From Planctomycetota bacterium (GTDB lineage: Bacteria > Planctomycetota > Planctomycetia > Gemmatales > Gemmataceae): a stretch of DNA of 64,000 nt. The stretch lies in NCBI GenBank assembly GCA_016873225.1, contig VGXS01000016.1, forward strand, positions 1-64,000. Direction: 5' to 3'. This document shows, in pieces, positions 53,382-62,490 of this stretch; position 1 is the first letter of the stretch, and each line of letters begins with the position of its first letter. The notes beneath the pieces are model-generated. The model worked only from the letters and a program-made list of their open reading frames with translations, did no database searches and was not told the origin of the DNA. A program made the translations under genes and the position numbers.

Positions 53382-54863
53382 TTACGGCTTCGGTGCGGCC
53401 GGTTTGGTCGGCGGCTTGGGCGCTGGCGCTTCTTCGGGCAGCTTCTTGAGTTCGGTGAGCTTGTCCTTCCATTTCTTGACGGCCAATTCCCGGGCAGGCG
53501 CTTCGTCCGTCGGGTCGTAGCCGATCTTCTGCCCCTCGGGAACCAATCTGCTGAGGTGCCAGATCGCCAGGCCGCGGATGGGCGTCCTCTCATTGGAAAG
53601 TTGCTTGAGCAGGTATAGGTAAGTGGAGGTTTGTTCCCGTTGCTCCTCGTTGAAACCGTCGAGAAGGTCGATGAAGGCCTCGGCCTGCTTTGGCGTGAAG
53701 ACCTGCCGATCTCCGATCTTGTGCGAGGTGAGGAACTTGTAGAAAAGTTGGTCGTTTCCGGGCGCGCGACCCATGAAATGGCGAAGGGCGATGATTCCCT
53801 CATCCACAAGCTCGGGTGTCCGGGTCGTGCGGATCAGGATGAACATCTTCTCGAGTTCATCCAAGGCGGCCAGGCCGTAAACGGCGATCAGCCTTTCAAC
53901 GGGATCCTTGCTGTTGCCAAGTTCCCCAAAAACCTTTTCGGCATCGGGTTCCTTGGCCAGGAGGGACGCGAGTTTGTCGATGGCGGGCTTGTGCTTGGCC
54001 ACCTCGGGATCCTTGGGATTCTCATTCACCCAATCGGGAACGGCGTCAAGGTGTTCCGGCACGACGATGGTATCGCCCCTTGATTGGGCCTGGATCTGGG
54101 CGTTGCCCGGCGGGGCGATCAGACGGAAGCTGTTGCGCGGATGAATGATCTCGGCCTCGCCCTTGAGGACGAGAATCAAGAGCCGCATCAGGGGTGAGTT
54201 TTCGGGCGTGTATTTGGTGTCGGCGGGAAGCACCGCGAACTGGGTTCCGGGCATCCAGCGGCCGTAGACTTCAACCACCACCCGGGTTCCCGGGGTGGCC
54301 AGCACGAGGTCGGAGGAAGTGAAGGGGCCGTGGATCCGGACGGTGACCTTGCCCTCCTTGGCTGTGTTGACCAAGTCAACGCGGCCCCTGTCGAACTTGA
54401 ATTCGAAGTCGATTCCCGCGGACGCGGCGCGTGTCTTGATGGCTGATTCCAAGACCGGAAGCGGGTTTTTCCCCGAAAGGTCGGACCTGAGGGTCGCCGT
54501 GACCTTGCCATTGCCGGAAACCACGGCGCCATCATGGAACGAGAGAACGGTTTGGCCGGCTTCCAGGGCGAAACCCGAATCAACGACCTTGTAGTCGTTG
54601 ATGTGCGAGTCGGCCGTCATCTGGTCGAGCTTGGTGTCGGCGGACTCGGCCCGCACAAGGATCGACCCCTTGGGGCTGGCAACCTTGGCCGTGGCTTCGG
54701 AAATGGCCACGCCACCGGGGGCGACAACGGCGCCCGGGGTTGCCTTCTCGTCTGCTTTCTTCTCACCCGAGGCCCTTGGCTTCGGTTTCTCACCGCAGCC
54801 GGTCAGGCCAATGGCCGAGGCGGTCAAACCCGCCAAAAACAAGCCGCGCCACCAAGTCCGCAT
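53382..54863 (-). CDS. Lipoprotein with FecR-like domain
   Basis: 493 residues from the ATG at 54863 (AGGAG 8 nt upstream). Lipobox LTGC near residue 23 marks a lipoprotein. Residues about 120-250 resemble a FecR domain (RVDLVNTAKEGKVTVRIHGP, LATPGTRVVVEVYGRWMPGT, VLKGEAEI), beta-rich and usually periplasmic. The C-terminal half is helical with HEAT-like spacing (KDPVERLIAVYGLAALDELE). Ends in a Pro/Ala/Lys tail. Envelope protein of unknown job, between the GY-rich and Ig-like genes. Confidence 0.78.
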   Translation of the reverse strand: MRTWWRGLFLAGLTASAIGLTGCGEKPKPRASGEKKADEKATPGAVVAPGGVAISEATAKVASPKGSILVRAESADTKLDQMTADSHINDYKVVDSGFALEAGQTVLSFHDGAVVSGNGKVTATLRSDLSGKNPLPVLESAIKTRAASAGIDFEFKFDRGRVDLVNTAKEGKVTVRIHGPFTSSDLVLATPGTRVVVEVYGRWMPGTQFAVLPADTKYTPENSPLMRLLILVLKGEAEIIHPRNSFRLIAPPGNAQIQAQSRGDTIVVPEHLDAVPDWVNENPKDPEVAKHKPAIDKLASLLAKEPDAEKVFGELGNSKDPVERLIAVYGLAALDELEKMFILIRTTRTPELVDEGIIALRHFMGRAPGNDQLFYKFLTSHKIGDRQVFTPKQAEAFIDLLDGFNEEQREQTSTYLYLLKQLSNERTPIRGLAIWHLSRLVPEGQKIGYDPTDEAPARELAVKKWKDKLTELKKLPEEAPAPKPPTKPAAPKP

Positions 54864-54910
54864 CGGAGTTCTCCTAGGTTGGGCATGGGGGCCGGCAAGG
54901 CCCCGTGGAG

Positions 54911-55723
54911 TCACTTGGGGCTCACCACATGGAATTGGAAGGAAACGGGACCGGCGACCTTCTGGTTCACCAAGTCGGTGGCGGTCACTTCAACCGTGTA
55001 TTGCCCCACCTTGCTGAGGGGTAGCAGGAAGCGACCGGGGATCATTTGGGCCCCCGCGGGAACCTTTTCCTGCTGGCTGGCGTTCACCTCACCCACCTGC
55101 GTGGCGGTGCTGACCACGGCGCCGTTGCTCTTCACCTTCATCTCAAAACGAAGTTTGGGGTGCTTGGTCGCGGCATCGGTCTGGAAACCGACTACGGCGA
55201 AGCCGAGGTAAAGGGCTTGGCCCAAGCCGAAGACCGATCCGGTCGAGGCGAGGTTCTGGTCAACCCCGGAGGAAACACGAACGATGGCGAAGGCGGGAGG
55301 AAGGACCTCGATTTCCGAGTCCTTGGAGGCGGATGCCTTGCTGCCGATGTCGGTGGCGGTGACCTTGAGCTTGTACTTGCCGGGGGCGGTCTTGGGGCCG
55401 AGTTCGAGGCGCAAATGGGAGTGCACGCTTTCGCCGCCCAAGGCATTCACGACAACGGATTCGCCGCTGTCCATCCGGAAGACGCGGTTGCCCGCGGCGT
55501 CGCTGGCCTCGGTTTCAAGACGCACCTTGCCTGTGCCGGTGGAATCGACCTTCACGCCCTTGAGGTCGAAGCTGAGGTAGTAGGTGTCACCGGGGAAGAC
55601 GCCGGCCACCGGGCGCTCGGGGCCCGGGGAACCGAAGGTCGGCCGCAAGTTTTCTATGGTCAGGGCGGACTGGGCGGATGCGATCCAGACACAATAGCCG
55701 GCGATGACCGCGGCGCTCAACAT
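54911..55723 (-). CDS. Secreted Ig-like protein
   Basis: 270 residues from the ATG at 55723 (GGAG 9 nt upstream; ATG at 55738 is an alternative). Signal peptide to about residue 18. Two beta-sandwich-like halves: GDTYYLSFDLKGVKVDSTGT and LGPKTAPGKYKLKVTATDIG in the first, RFLLPLSKVGQYTVEVTATD in the second. Likely an extracellular scaffold. Same strand and close to the lipoprotein and BBP7-like genes. Confidence 0.72.
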   Translation of the reverse strand: MLSAAVIAGYCVWIASAQSALTIENLRPTFGSPGPERPVAGVFPGDTYYLSFDLKGVKVDSTGTGKVRLETEASDAAGNRVFRMDSGESVVVNALGGESVHSHLRLELGPKTAPGKYKLKVTATDIGSKASASKDSEIEVLPPAFAIVRVSSGVDQNLASTGSVFGLGQALYLGFAVVGFQTDAATKHPKLRFEMKVKSNGAVVSTATQVGEVNASQQEKVPAGAQMIPGRFLLPLSKVGQYTVEVTATDLVNQKVAGPVSFQFHVVSPK

Positions 55724-55909
55724 GGCGGAACACTCCATATCGTGAAGACCGGCCGGCCCCGCGAAGATGCGGGAAGACGAACCGAAGTCCCGAATCAGTA
55801 ATTCTCTACATTAGGATAAATGGGTTGGTGGAATCCGGCTACCATTTGGCAAGCCTGATTCACGAAATTTTCTTGATTTTGATCGCGATTTTTCGATCGG
55901 CAAGCCGGG

Positions 55910-57214
55910 TTAGTACCGGAACTCGACCCCTGCCGAAACGCCTTGGATCCAGTAGCCGTTGTTCTCCTTGAGGAACTCCGGCCGGTTGGCTGTGTAGGCG
56001 GTCGGCTGGTAGGAGACATTCGGCCTTGTGCGGTTGTCGAACTGGTCGTTGGCCCGGGCCACGCTCGAGAGGAACAGGAAGTTGTAGCCAATGTTGAGGC
56101 TGCACCAGCTTGTCAGGTCGAGGCCGACCTTGGCGCCGACCTCGGGGAGGACGGCAAACCGATTGACAACATATTGTCCAATGTTGGTGGGTTGGGTGAA
56201 CACGAATCCGGGCTGGGTGAAATTGTTGATGCCCGGGGGGCCCTGCACGACGCGGTAGCCGTTGATGTTGATGCTCTGGCGGGTGGACCCCATCGCGATC
56301 TTCACCGTGCTTTCAACGGTGAATTTCCCGAATTTCTCGCGGATTCGGCCGCCAATCTGGCCGCCGAAGAAGTTGTTGTTCACGGCCACGGCGTCGACGC
56401 CGCTCACCGTCGCGAACAACCCGTCGACATCGTTGACCGAGGTCATGCCAAGCATGGCCGACTCATTCATCTGCATCCAGCGGAAACCCGCCAGCAGATC
56501 GGCGGCATGGCAAGCGGTGCGCCCGACATTGGCCACGAAATTGATGTCCTGTCCGAACATCTGGTGTGAGCCCAGGTAGGCGATGTCGATGCTGGAGGGG
56601 ATGATGGCGCCGGGAACGGTGTTGAGCTGCTGGTTGAGCAGCGAGGTGGCCGCGCCACCGGGCAGGGTGAAGGGGATGGTCGGGAAGAAGCCGGTCGTGT
56701 CATCGCCATGGGCGCCGTAACCGTATTCCCGGCGCTCGGTGAGGATGAAGGTGGTCTCCAGTCCGAAGGTGTTGTCGCCGTCAAGCCAGCCGCCGGCCAG
56801 CAGCCTCATGCCGCTGAAGGTGCCGTAGGCGATGTCCTTGGTTGGAAACACAACCGAGGTACCAGCGCTTCCCAGCACGCCGTTTCCAAGGACCGTGCTC
56901 TGGGAGGTGCGCGGACCCGTGGAAATGAGGGGAACCGGAGCGGTGCTGGGTTCTACGAACCACCATAGGAAATCAAGCGAAGTCCAGAAATCGCTGGTCA
57001 ATGGCGGGGGACTGGCGGGCGACACCAGGGGCGTGATGTCCGGAAGCGGGGTGTTCGCGATGATCGGGGGGACAATCAGGCGATTGGTGTCCTGCGGCAG
57101 CGTGGTCAGGGAAGGCGGGTTGCCCGGTTCCGGTGAGTGGGCCGACTGGCTATACACGGTGCCGGCAGAACACAGGCCCGCCACGGCAAACAAGGCGGCA
57201 TGCAGGATCCGCAT
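55910..57214 (-). CDS. BBP7-like outer-membrane beta-barrel protein
   Basis: 434 residues, signal peptide to about residue 23, then a Pro-rich stretch. From about residue 75 the sequence alternates hydrophobic and polar residues as in a barrel (FWTSLDFLWWFVEPS, FSGMRLLAGGWLDGDNTFGL, FGGQIGGRIREKFGKFTVES, CSLNIGYNFLFLSSVARAND) and ends GVSAGVEFRY with a terminal aromatic residue, the usual outer-membrane insertion signal. Matches the BBP7 family common in planctomycetes. Supports a true outer membrane, as do ompH and lpxC nearby. Confidence 0.85.
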   Translation of the reverse strand: MRILHAALFAVAGLCSAGTVYSQSAHSPEPGNPPSLTTLPQDTNRLIVPPIIANTPLPDITPLVSPASPPPLTSDFWTSLDFLWWFVEPSTAPVPLISTGPRTSQSTVLGNGVLGSAGTSVVFPTKDIAYGTFSGMRLLAGGWLDGDNTFGLETTFILTERREYGYGAHGDDTTGFFPTIPFTLPGGAATSLLNQQLNTVPGAIIPSSIDIAYLGSHQMFGQDINFVANVGRTACHAADLLAGFRWMQMNESAMLGMTSVNDVDGLFATVSGVDAVAVNNNFFGGQIGGRIREKFGKFTVESTVKIAMGSTRQSININGYRVVQGPPGINNFTQPGFVFTQPTNIGQYVVNRFAVLPEVGAKVGLDLTSWCSLNIGYNFLFLSSVARANDQFDNRTRPNVSYQPTAYTANRPEFLKENNGYWIQGVSAGVEFRY

Positions 57215-57389
57215 GGATCAACCCCCAAGGCGTTCACCCCTTTCGCTTCAGCCGCATCATCAATGGACGATGGCGCGACGCCGCGATGGCGAGGTGTTCT
57301 CCGGTGGTATCGGCAATTCGGGTTGTGAGACTTGCGCCGGGATTGACGGAATCAACACAAGAGACGGATCAGCGGGTCTTGCGGGGCCG

Positions 57390-57836
57390 CTATTTCAAGT
57401 GGAATTCGAGGGGAGCGTTGAGATTGGGGCGAATTTCGGCGGATTGCCCCGACTGGGAAGGATCAAGGAAACGCGATGGAAGAATGGATGACGCGATGGT
57501 CACGGCGTAGTATCCAGGCACCACTCCTTCCCTGCCGTCCGACCAGATCCTGAAAAATCCCTGCTCATCGATGGATCCCATGCCCATCGGGCCGTCCTGC
57601 CCTCGCCTCGGGTCGGGACTGAAGACGATCGTGCCCCCTGGCAAGGGCCTGTCCTGGAAGTAGACAACCCCCTGGACAGGAACCATGTCGGCGGCCGCCT
57701 TGGAAGACTTGGGACCCCACCACGCGAAAACCAGCCCGCCGGCGAATGCCAACGCCACCACCAGCCAAGGCCATTTGCCTTCCCACCATGAGGGGGGCGA
57801 ATCATCCCGCGGGTTCAATTCGGGCAATTGGGGCAT
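57390..57836 (-). CDS. Carboxypeptidase-regulatory-like membrane protein
   Basis: 148 residues. N-terminal cytoplasmic tail, one membrane helix (about 22-42, WPWLVVALAFAGGLVFAWWG), then a small beta domain with VQGVVYFQDRPLPGGTIVFS and GVVPGYYAVTIASS. It is the domain commonly found in planctomycete lipoproteins, as in the 63542 gene. Anchored in the inner membrane facing out. Function unknown. Confidence 0.78.
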   Translation of the reverse strand: MPQLPELNPRDDSPPSWWEGKWPWLVVALAFAGGLVFAWWGPKSSKAAADMVPVQGVVYFQDRPLPGGTIVFSPDPRRGQDGPMGMGSIDEQGFFRIWSDGREGVVPGYYAVTIASSILPSRFLDPSQSGQSAEIRPNLNAPLEFHLK

Positions 57837-58079
57837 GGGTCATCGCTCGCCAAGATCGCGTCCGCGCGGAAGTTAGCCTGAAAACAGCGGTGGAGGCAAT
57901 CCAAACCGGCGGCGGAAGGGTTCGGCTTGACCCTCCTTGGAGCCATGGGTAGAAGCGCCAAACCTCAATGGAATCCGGGAGTGCCGGAAGGCTCGAAAAA
58001 CCCGGCAAATTGGCGGCGGCCAGGGACGGCCCCGCGGGCGCGACCCGAGGTGTCGTCGAAAAAGCAGGAGGCATCCCCC

Positions 58080-58775
58080 GTGAAGCGAATCGTGGCTCTT
58101 GGAATGATCGCCGTGGTCCTTGGCGGACTGGCGTGGATGGGCGGGCGCCTGACGGCGCAATCTGGCGTCGCCGGAGCCGACAGCCGCTCCCGGGTGGCGC
58201 TCCTGAACCTGTCGCATGTGCTCAAGAACTACCAGAAGGCCGTGGTCCTCAACAATGAGTTGAAGGATCTCGCCTCTCCCTTCCAGCAAAGGGCCAAGGC
58301 CAAGGCGACCCAGTACGAGGCGCTGGCCAAGGAAGCCCAGGCCAAGCCCGACCAGCGTGAGCAATACGAGAAGCAGGCCCGGCAGTTGAAACGAGAACTG
58401 GAAGACCTCTCGAACGAGACCCAGCAAGTGATGGCCAAGCGCCAGGATGACGCGCTGGTGCTGATCTACAAGGAAGTCCAGGACGCGACCCAGCGCGTGG
58501 CGATGTCGCAGGGCTTCGACATGGTCCTGAGCTACAACGACGCCACCACCTCCCAGGAATACTGGAGCCCGATGAACATCATGCGGAAGCTCCAGCAGGG
58601 AGCTTGCACCCCGCTATACTTCACCCGTGGGATGGACATCAGCGCCGATGTCGTGACGGCCCTCAACCAGGCCTACGGGCGGGTGGCGCCCGCGCCCGGC
58701 GCTGGTGGCGGTGCCGCCCCGGCCCCGGCGGGCACAGGCAATGCGCCCGCTCCTTCGGCCACGCCCCGTCCCTGA
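58080..58775 (+). CDS. OmpH/Skp-like periplasmic chaperone
   Basis: 231 residues with a GTG start at 58080, supported by AGGAGG 8 nt upstream. Signal-anchor (about 3-27), then LNLSHVLKNYQKAV and long charged coiled-coil helices (FQQRAKAKATQYEALAKEAQ, QARQLKRELEDLSNETQQV), the trimeric-tentacle pattern of Skp. Ends in a Pro/Ala/Gly tail not seen in Skp. Escorts outer-membrane proteins across the periplasm. Lies just before lpxC. Confidence 0.85.
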   Translation: MKRIVALGMIAVVLGGLAWMGGRLTAQSGVAGADSRSRVALLNLSHVLKNYQKAVVLNNELKDLASPFQQRAKAKATQYEALAKEAQAKPDQREQYEKQARQLKRELEDLSNETQQVMAKRQDDALVLIYKEVQDATQRVAMSQGFDMVLSYNDATTSQEYWSPMNIMRKLQQGACTPLYFTRGMDISADVVTALNQAYGRVAPAPGAGGGAAPAPAGTGNAPAPSATPRP

Positions 58776-58846
58776 GAGCCAACCTCCGGGCTCCCGGTCA
58801 TCGCCGGGAGCCAATTCCTCTTTTCCCAGGACCGGAGTCTCAAGCC

Positions 58847-59749
58847 TTGCTGCGACGGATCTCCCAGCGCTGCCAGCGCACCCTGGCCCGCCCCGCAATC
58901 ATCCGGGGAACCGGATTCCTGACCGGCCGGGACATCAGCGTCCGGTTCCTGCCATCGCCCGCCGGCAGCGGCATCGAGTTTGTCCGCACCGACCTGCCCG
59001 GAAGGCCTTCCGTTCCCGCCCATGTCTCTCGCGTCACCGGCACCGCCCGCCGCACCACCCTGGGTGGTGAACAGGGCGTGAGCCTGGTGGAGCATGTTTT
59101 GGCGGCGCTCGCCGCCCACCTCGTCGACAACTGCGTCATCGAGATCGACGCTCCCGAGCCTCCGGGGCTTGACGGCTCGTGCCAGGGTTTCGTGGAACTG
59201 CTGGCGGAGGCGGGAACGCGCACGCTGCCCGCGCCAAGGTACAGCTACGGCGTCGAGAAACTCGTCACCGTCTCGGCCGGAAACGCCAGCCTGACGCTGC
59301 ACCCGGCGGATAGCGCCGAACTCACGATCACCTACATGCTGGATTACGGGTCGAGCTCACCGATTCCCCGGCAGATCCACACGCACCAGTTCTCAACGGG
59401 CGAGTTCATCCGCCGGATCGCGCCGTGCCGCACCTTCCTGCTCAGCGGCGAGGTCGACGCGTTCCGGAGCCAGGGGCTCGGCTCCAAGACTTCCTTCAAG
59501 GATCTTCTCGTGTTCGGTCCGTCGGGTGTTGTGGGTAACCGGCTGCGTTTCGGCGACGAGCCGGCGAGGCACAAGGTGCTTGACATCCTTGGCGACATGG
59601 CGCTGGTCGGTTTCGACATCGCCGGGCATGTCGTTGCTTGCCGGTCGGGCCATCCGCTCAATGTGGCCTTGGGCAGGCAATTGGTTTCCATGGCGGCTGC
59701 CGAGCGCCCAAGCTCCTTCATCGACCGGCGATTTCTCCGTTCAGCTTGA
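58847..59749 (+). CDS. lpxC: UDP-3-O-acyl-N-acetylglucosamine deacetylase LpxC
   Basis: 300 residues with a TTG start at 58847 (GGAG upstream). The start is well supported because QRTLARPAIIRGTGFLTGRD matches the LpxC N-terminus and no ATG fits. Zinc ligands: His83 in EHVLAAL, His242 and Asp246 in HKVLDILGD. It catalyses the committed step of lipid A synthesis. Positioned between ompH-like and Gfo/Idh/MocA genes, showing that this organism makes a lipid A-type outer membrane. Confidence 0.95.
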   Translation: MLRRISQRCQRTLARPAIIRGTGFLTGRDISVRFLPSPAGSGIEFVRTDLPGRPSVPAHVSRVTGTARRTTLGGEQGVSLVEHVLAALAAHLVDNCVIEIDAPEPPGLDGSCQGFVELLAEAGTRTLPAPRYSYGVEKLVTVSAGNASLTLHPADSAELTITYMLDYGSSSPIPRQIHTHQFSTGEFIRRIAPCRTFLLSGEVDAFRSQGLGSKTSFKDLLVFGPSGVVGNRLRFGDEPARHKVLDILGDMALVGFDIAGHVVACRSGHPLNVALGRQLVSMAAAERPSSFIDRRFLRSA

Positions 59750-59778
59750 GTTTCGCGGCATCACCGGGAGGGGGCGAC

Positions 59779-60867
59779 ATGGGAACGGGGCGACTCAAGG
59801 TGGGATTGGCCGGGGTGGGCCACCTCGGCAAGGCCCACGCGAGGATCTTGTCGCAACTTCCCGGAGTGGAACTTGTCGGCGTCGCGGACCCGATGATCGA
59901 CCAGGCCAGGGCTGTGGCCGACGAGCGCCACTGCAAGGCCTTCGATTCCCACAAGCCGCTGCTTGAGCTTGTCGAGGCGATGGTGGTGGTGACCCCAACG
60001 CGGTTCCACCATGCCGTGGCGAGCGAGGCGCTGGAACGCGGCCTGCCGGTGTTCGTGGAAAAGCCGCTCGCCTCGACCTCCGCCGAAGCGCTGCGTCTTG
60101 AGGAGGCCGCGAGAAGCAGGGGTGTGCCGCTGCAGGTGGGGCACATCGAGCGGTTCAATCCCGCCTATGAGGCCCTCAGGCGAAGGCTGTTCCGGCCACG
60201 CTACATCAGGGCCGAGCGGTCGGGGCCCTTCACCGGCCGGTCGCTCGACATCGGCGCCGTGCTCGACCTCATGATCCACGACATCGACCTGGTGCTCGAC
60301 CAGGCGAGGGGCGCCGAGGTGGTCCGGGTCGAGGCGATGGGAACTTCCATCCTCGGCGGACACGAGGACCTGGCCCAGGCCCGCCTGGTGATGGGCGACG
60401 GACTGGTCGCCGACCTGACGGCCTGCCGCTGCCAGCCCACCCCCGTGAGGCAGATGACCATGTGGGGCGCCGAGGGATTCGCGACGCTCGACTTCGCCAC
60501 GAAGTGCCTGAGGTTCGTCGAGCCTTCCGAGGAGATTGTCCAGAAGCGGATCAAGGCTCCCGAGATGGCCGCCGGGGAATTGGCATCCCTGAGGGAGACC
60601 ATCTTCCAGAAGCACCTGGTTCCGGGGGAGACGGCTTGCCCCGGTCCGCACGACGCCCTCACGAGCGAATTGATCGACTTCGTCGCGGCGATCAGGCAGC
60701 AGCGGGCGCCGCGGGTGGATGGCCGGGCCGGCCGGCGCGCGATCCAGGTGGCCGAGCGGATCATCGCGGCGATCGCCGAGCACGCCTGGACGGGAAATCC
60801 CGACGGCCCCAGGGGACCCCACGGGCTTCCCGCGCTATCCAAGGAAGCCCCGCGCCGGGCGGCGTGA
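59779..60867 (+). CDS. Gfo/Idh/MocA oxidoreductase in the lpxC cluster
   Basis: 362 residues; ATG at 59779 with GGGAGGGGG upstream. Rossmann motif VGLAGVGHLGKAHA at about 8-21, EKPLAS at about 95-100, and VGHIERFNPAYEAL. Cytoplasmic (no signal), unlike the two exported paralogues at 10183 and 11232. Located 29 bp after lpxC, so possibly involved in nucleotide-sugar chemistry for lipid A (for example the GnnA-type 3-dehydrogenation of UDP-GlcNAc). That role is inference only. Confidence 0.85.
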   Translation: MGTGRLKVGLAGVGHLGKAHARILSQLPGVELVGVADPMIDQARAVADERHCKAFDSHKPLLELVEAMVVVTPTRFHHAVASEALERGLPVFVEKPLASTSAEALRLEEAARSRGVPLQVGHIERFNPAYEALRRRLFRPRYIRAERSGPFTGRSLDIGAVLDLMIHDIDLVLDQARGAEVVRVEAMGTSILGGHEDLAQARLVMGDGLVADLTACRCQPTPVRQMTMWGAEGFATLDFATKCLRFVEPSEEIVQKRIKAPEMAAGELASLRETIFQKHLVPGETACPGPHDALTSELIDFVAAIRQQRAPRVDGRAGRRAIQVAERIIAAIAEHAWTGNPDGPRGPHGLPALSKEAPRRAA

Positions 60868-60878
60868 CGATTTCGGGG

Positions 60879-62246
60879 CTACGCGAGCAACGAGTGGATC
60901 ACTTCACCGCGCACCAGCGGGATTTCCCGGCCGAGGCGGTCGTGGATATGGCCCGAGGCGGGCACGCCCAGCCGGTGGTAGAGCGTGGCCACGAGGTCGG
61001 CGGGGCGCACCGGCGATGTGCTGGGCTCGGCGGCGTAGCGGTCGGATGAGCCGTGAACCACTCCCCGGCGGAATCCGCCACCCGCGACGATGGAACTGAA
61101 AACCTTGGCCCAGTGGTCGCGTCCGTCGCGTCCAGCGCCCGCCCCGCCGGGAACCGACTGGCCCACTCGGGGGGTGCGCCCCATCTCGCCCGACCAGACG
61201 ATCAGCGTCTCATCGAGCATGCCGCGGTCCTCGAGGTCGTCGAGCAGGGCGCAGAAGGCCTTGTCCGCCGGTGGGCAAAGCCGCGTCTTGAGGTCGATGA
61301 AATTGCGCTGGTGCGTGTCCCAATACACGCTCACATTCGTGATGCCGTCGTTCTGCCAGTAAACCGTCACCACGGGCACGCCTGCCTCGACGAGCCTTCG
61401 GGCCTGCAGCACCGACTGTCCATGGATGTTCATGCCGTACCGTTCGCGCAGGGCCAGCGGTTCGCGCGACAGGTCGAAGGCGGCGGCGGCTTTCCGGTTG
61501 GCCAACAGGCGGAATCCCTGTTCCCGATGGCGGGCCTGGGCCGAGGAGTCGGCCGATGTGAACGGCGAACTGGCCTCCAGGCCGTTGACGAGGCCGGCGC
61601 GCTCGGCCATTCGGTTTCCAGCCAGGTCGGCGGCCGGGGTGATCTCGCCGATGGTGTAGTCGGAGCTGGAAGGATCCGACTCGATTCGCATCGGCTGCCA
61701 CACCGGCCCGAGCCAGCCGGCGCCCTGTCCATGCGTCGACTCGACGAATCGTGGCGCCTTGTCGGGCGAGTGGGGCATCAGGTTGATCGCCGGCGGCAAG
61801 TCGGTGCCCTTGCCCCTGCCCATGCGGGCCAGCACCGACGACATGCCCGGGAAGTCGTCACGAAGGGGTTGGCCGAGGTTGGCCATGGGATGGCCGGTCA
61901 GCAGCAGGTGGGGCGCGGTCGTGTGGTTCACATCGTCGTGGGTCATCGACCGGATGAGGCACACCTTGTCGAGGCGCCTGGCAATGCCCGGCAGGTGCTC
62001 GCACACGCGCACGCTGGGAAGCGCCGTCTGGATGGTTGAGAATTCCCCGCGGTATTCGACGGGGGCTTCCGGTTTGGGATCGAGCGTGTCCTGCTGGGCG
62101 GGACCGCCCCACAGGAAGATGAAGATGCAGGCCTTGGCCGGGCCATCCAGCTTGGCACCATGGACCGTGGTGGGAACGCCCGGTGCCAGGAGTGGCAAGG
62201 CACCCAGCCGGAGCGCCGACCTTCTATCGAACAAGCCATGGCGCAT
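60879..62246 (-). CDS. Tat-exported DUF1501 protein
   Basis: 455 residues from the ATG at 62246; upstream in-frame ATGs lack a leader. Tat-like start LFDRRSALRLGALPLL. DUF1501 body: IFIFLWGGPAQQDTLDPKPE, VCLIRSMTHDDVNHTTAPHL, LVEAGVPVVTVYWQNDG and VWSGEMGRTPRVG, all characteristic. The family is a periplasmic sulfatase-like fold of unknown reaction, usually paired with a PSCyt1/DUF1549 gene. Here no partner is adjacent (one is truncated at the left window edge). Confidence 0.93.
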   Translation of the reverse strand: MRHGLFDRRSALRLGALPLLAPGVPTTVHGAKLDGPAKACIFIFLWGGPAQQDTLDPKPEAPVEYRGEFSTIQTALPSVRVCEHLPGIARRLDKVCLIRSMTHDDVNHTTAPHLLLTGHPMANLGQPLRDDFPGMSSVLARMGRGKGTDLPPAINLMPHSPDKAPRFVESTHGQGAGWLGPVWQPMRIESDPSSSDYTIGEITPAADLAGNRMAERAGLVNGLEASSPFTSADSSAQARHREQGFRLLANRKAAAAFDLSREPLALRERYGMNIHGQSVLQARRLVEAGVPVVTVYWQNDGITNVSVYWDTHQRNFIDLKTRLCPPADKAFCALLDDLEDRGMLDETLIVWSGEMGRTPRVGQSVPGGAGAGRDGRDHWAKVFSSIVAGGGFRRGVVHGSSDRYAAEPSTSPVRPADLVATLYHRLGVPASGHIHDRLGREIPLVRGEVIHSLLA

Positions 62247-62490
62247 GGGAGAGAGTCCGTTGTTTCTGAATTCAAGGTAACCAATTATCATTCTGGCTGG
62301 ATCGGTGGTCAAATAGATGATTTTTATGGTTGGAGCCCTTCACCCCACTTCTTGTCTGCGCGGGAGGGTTGATTGGGGAGGCTTTTCTTAACAAATAATT
62401 CATCGGAAATTTATGATCGTTTCATCCTTGCCTGTTTCCGGAAATAGATGATGAGCTAATCCCATCATCAATAATTCCGGAGTCTTAATC
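62247..62490. other. AT-rich divergent spacer (244 bp)
   Basis: Sits between the leftward DUF1501 and rightward DUF1559 genes. It is clearly more AT-rich than coding DNA nearby, with TTGATT and AATAAT stretches around 62371-62400 that might include promoters. No gene seen. Confidence 0.45.
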
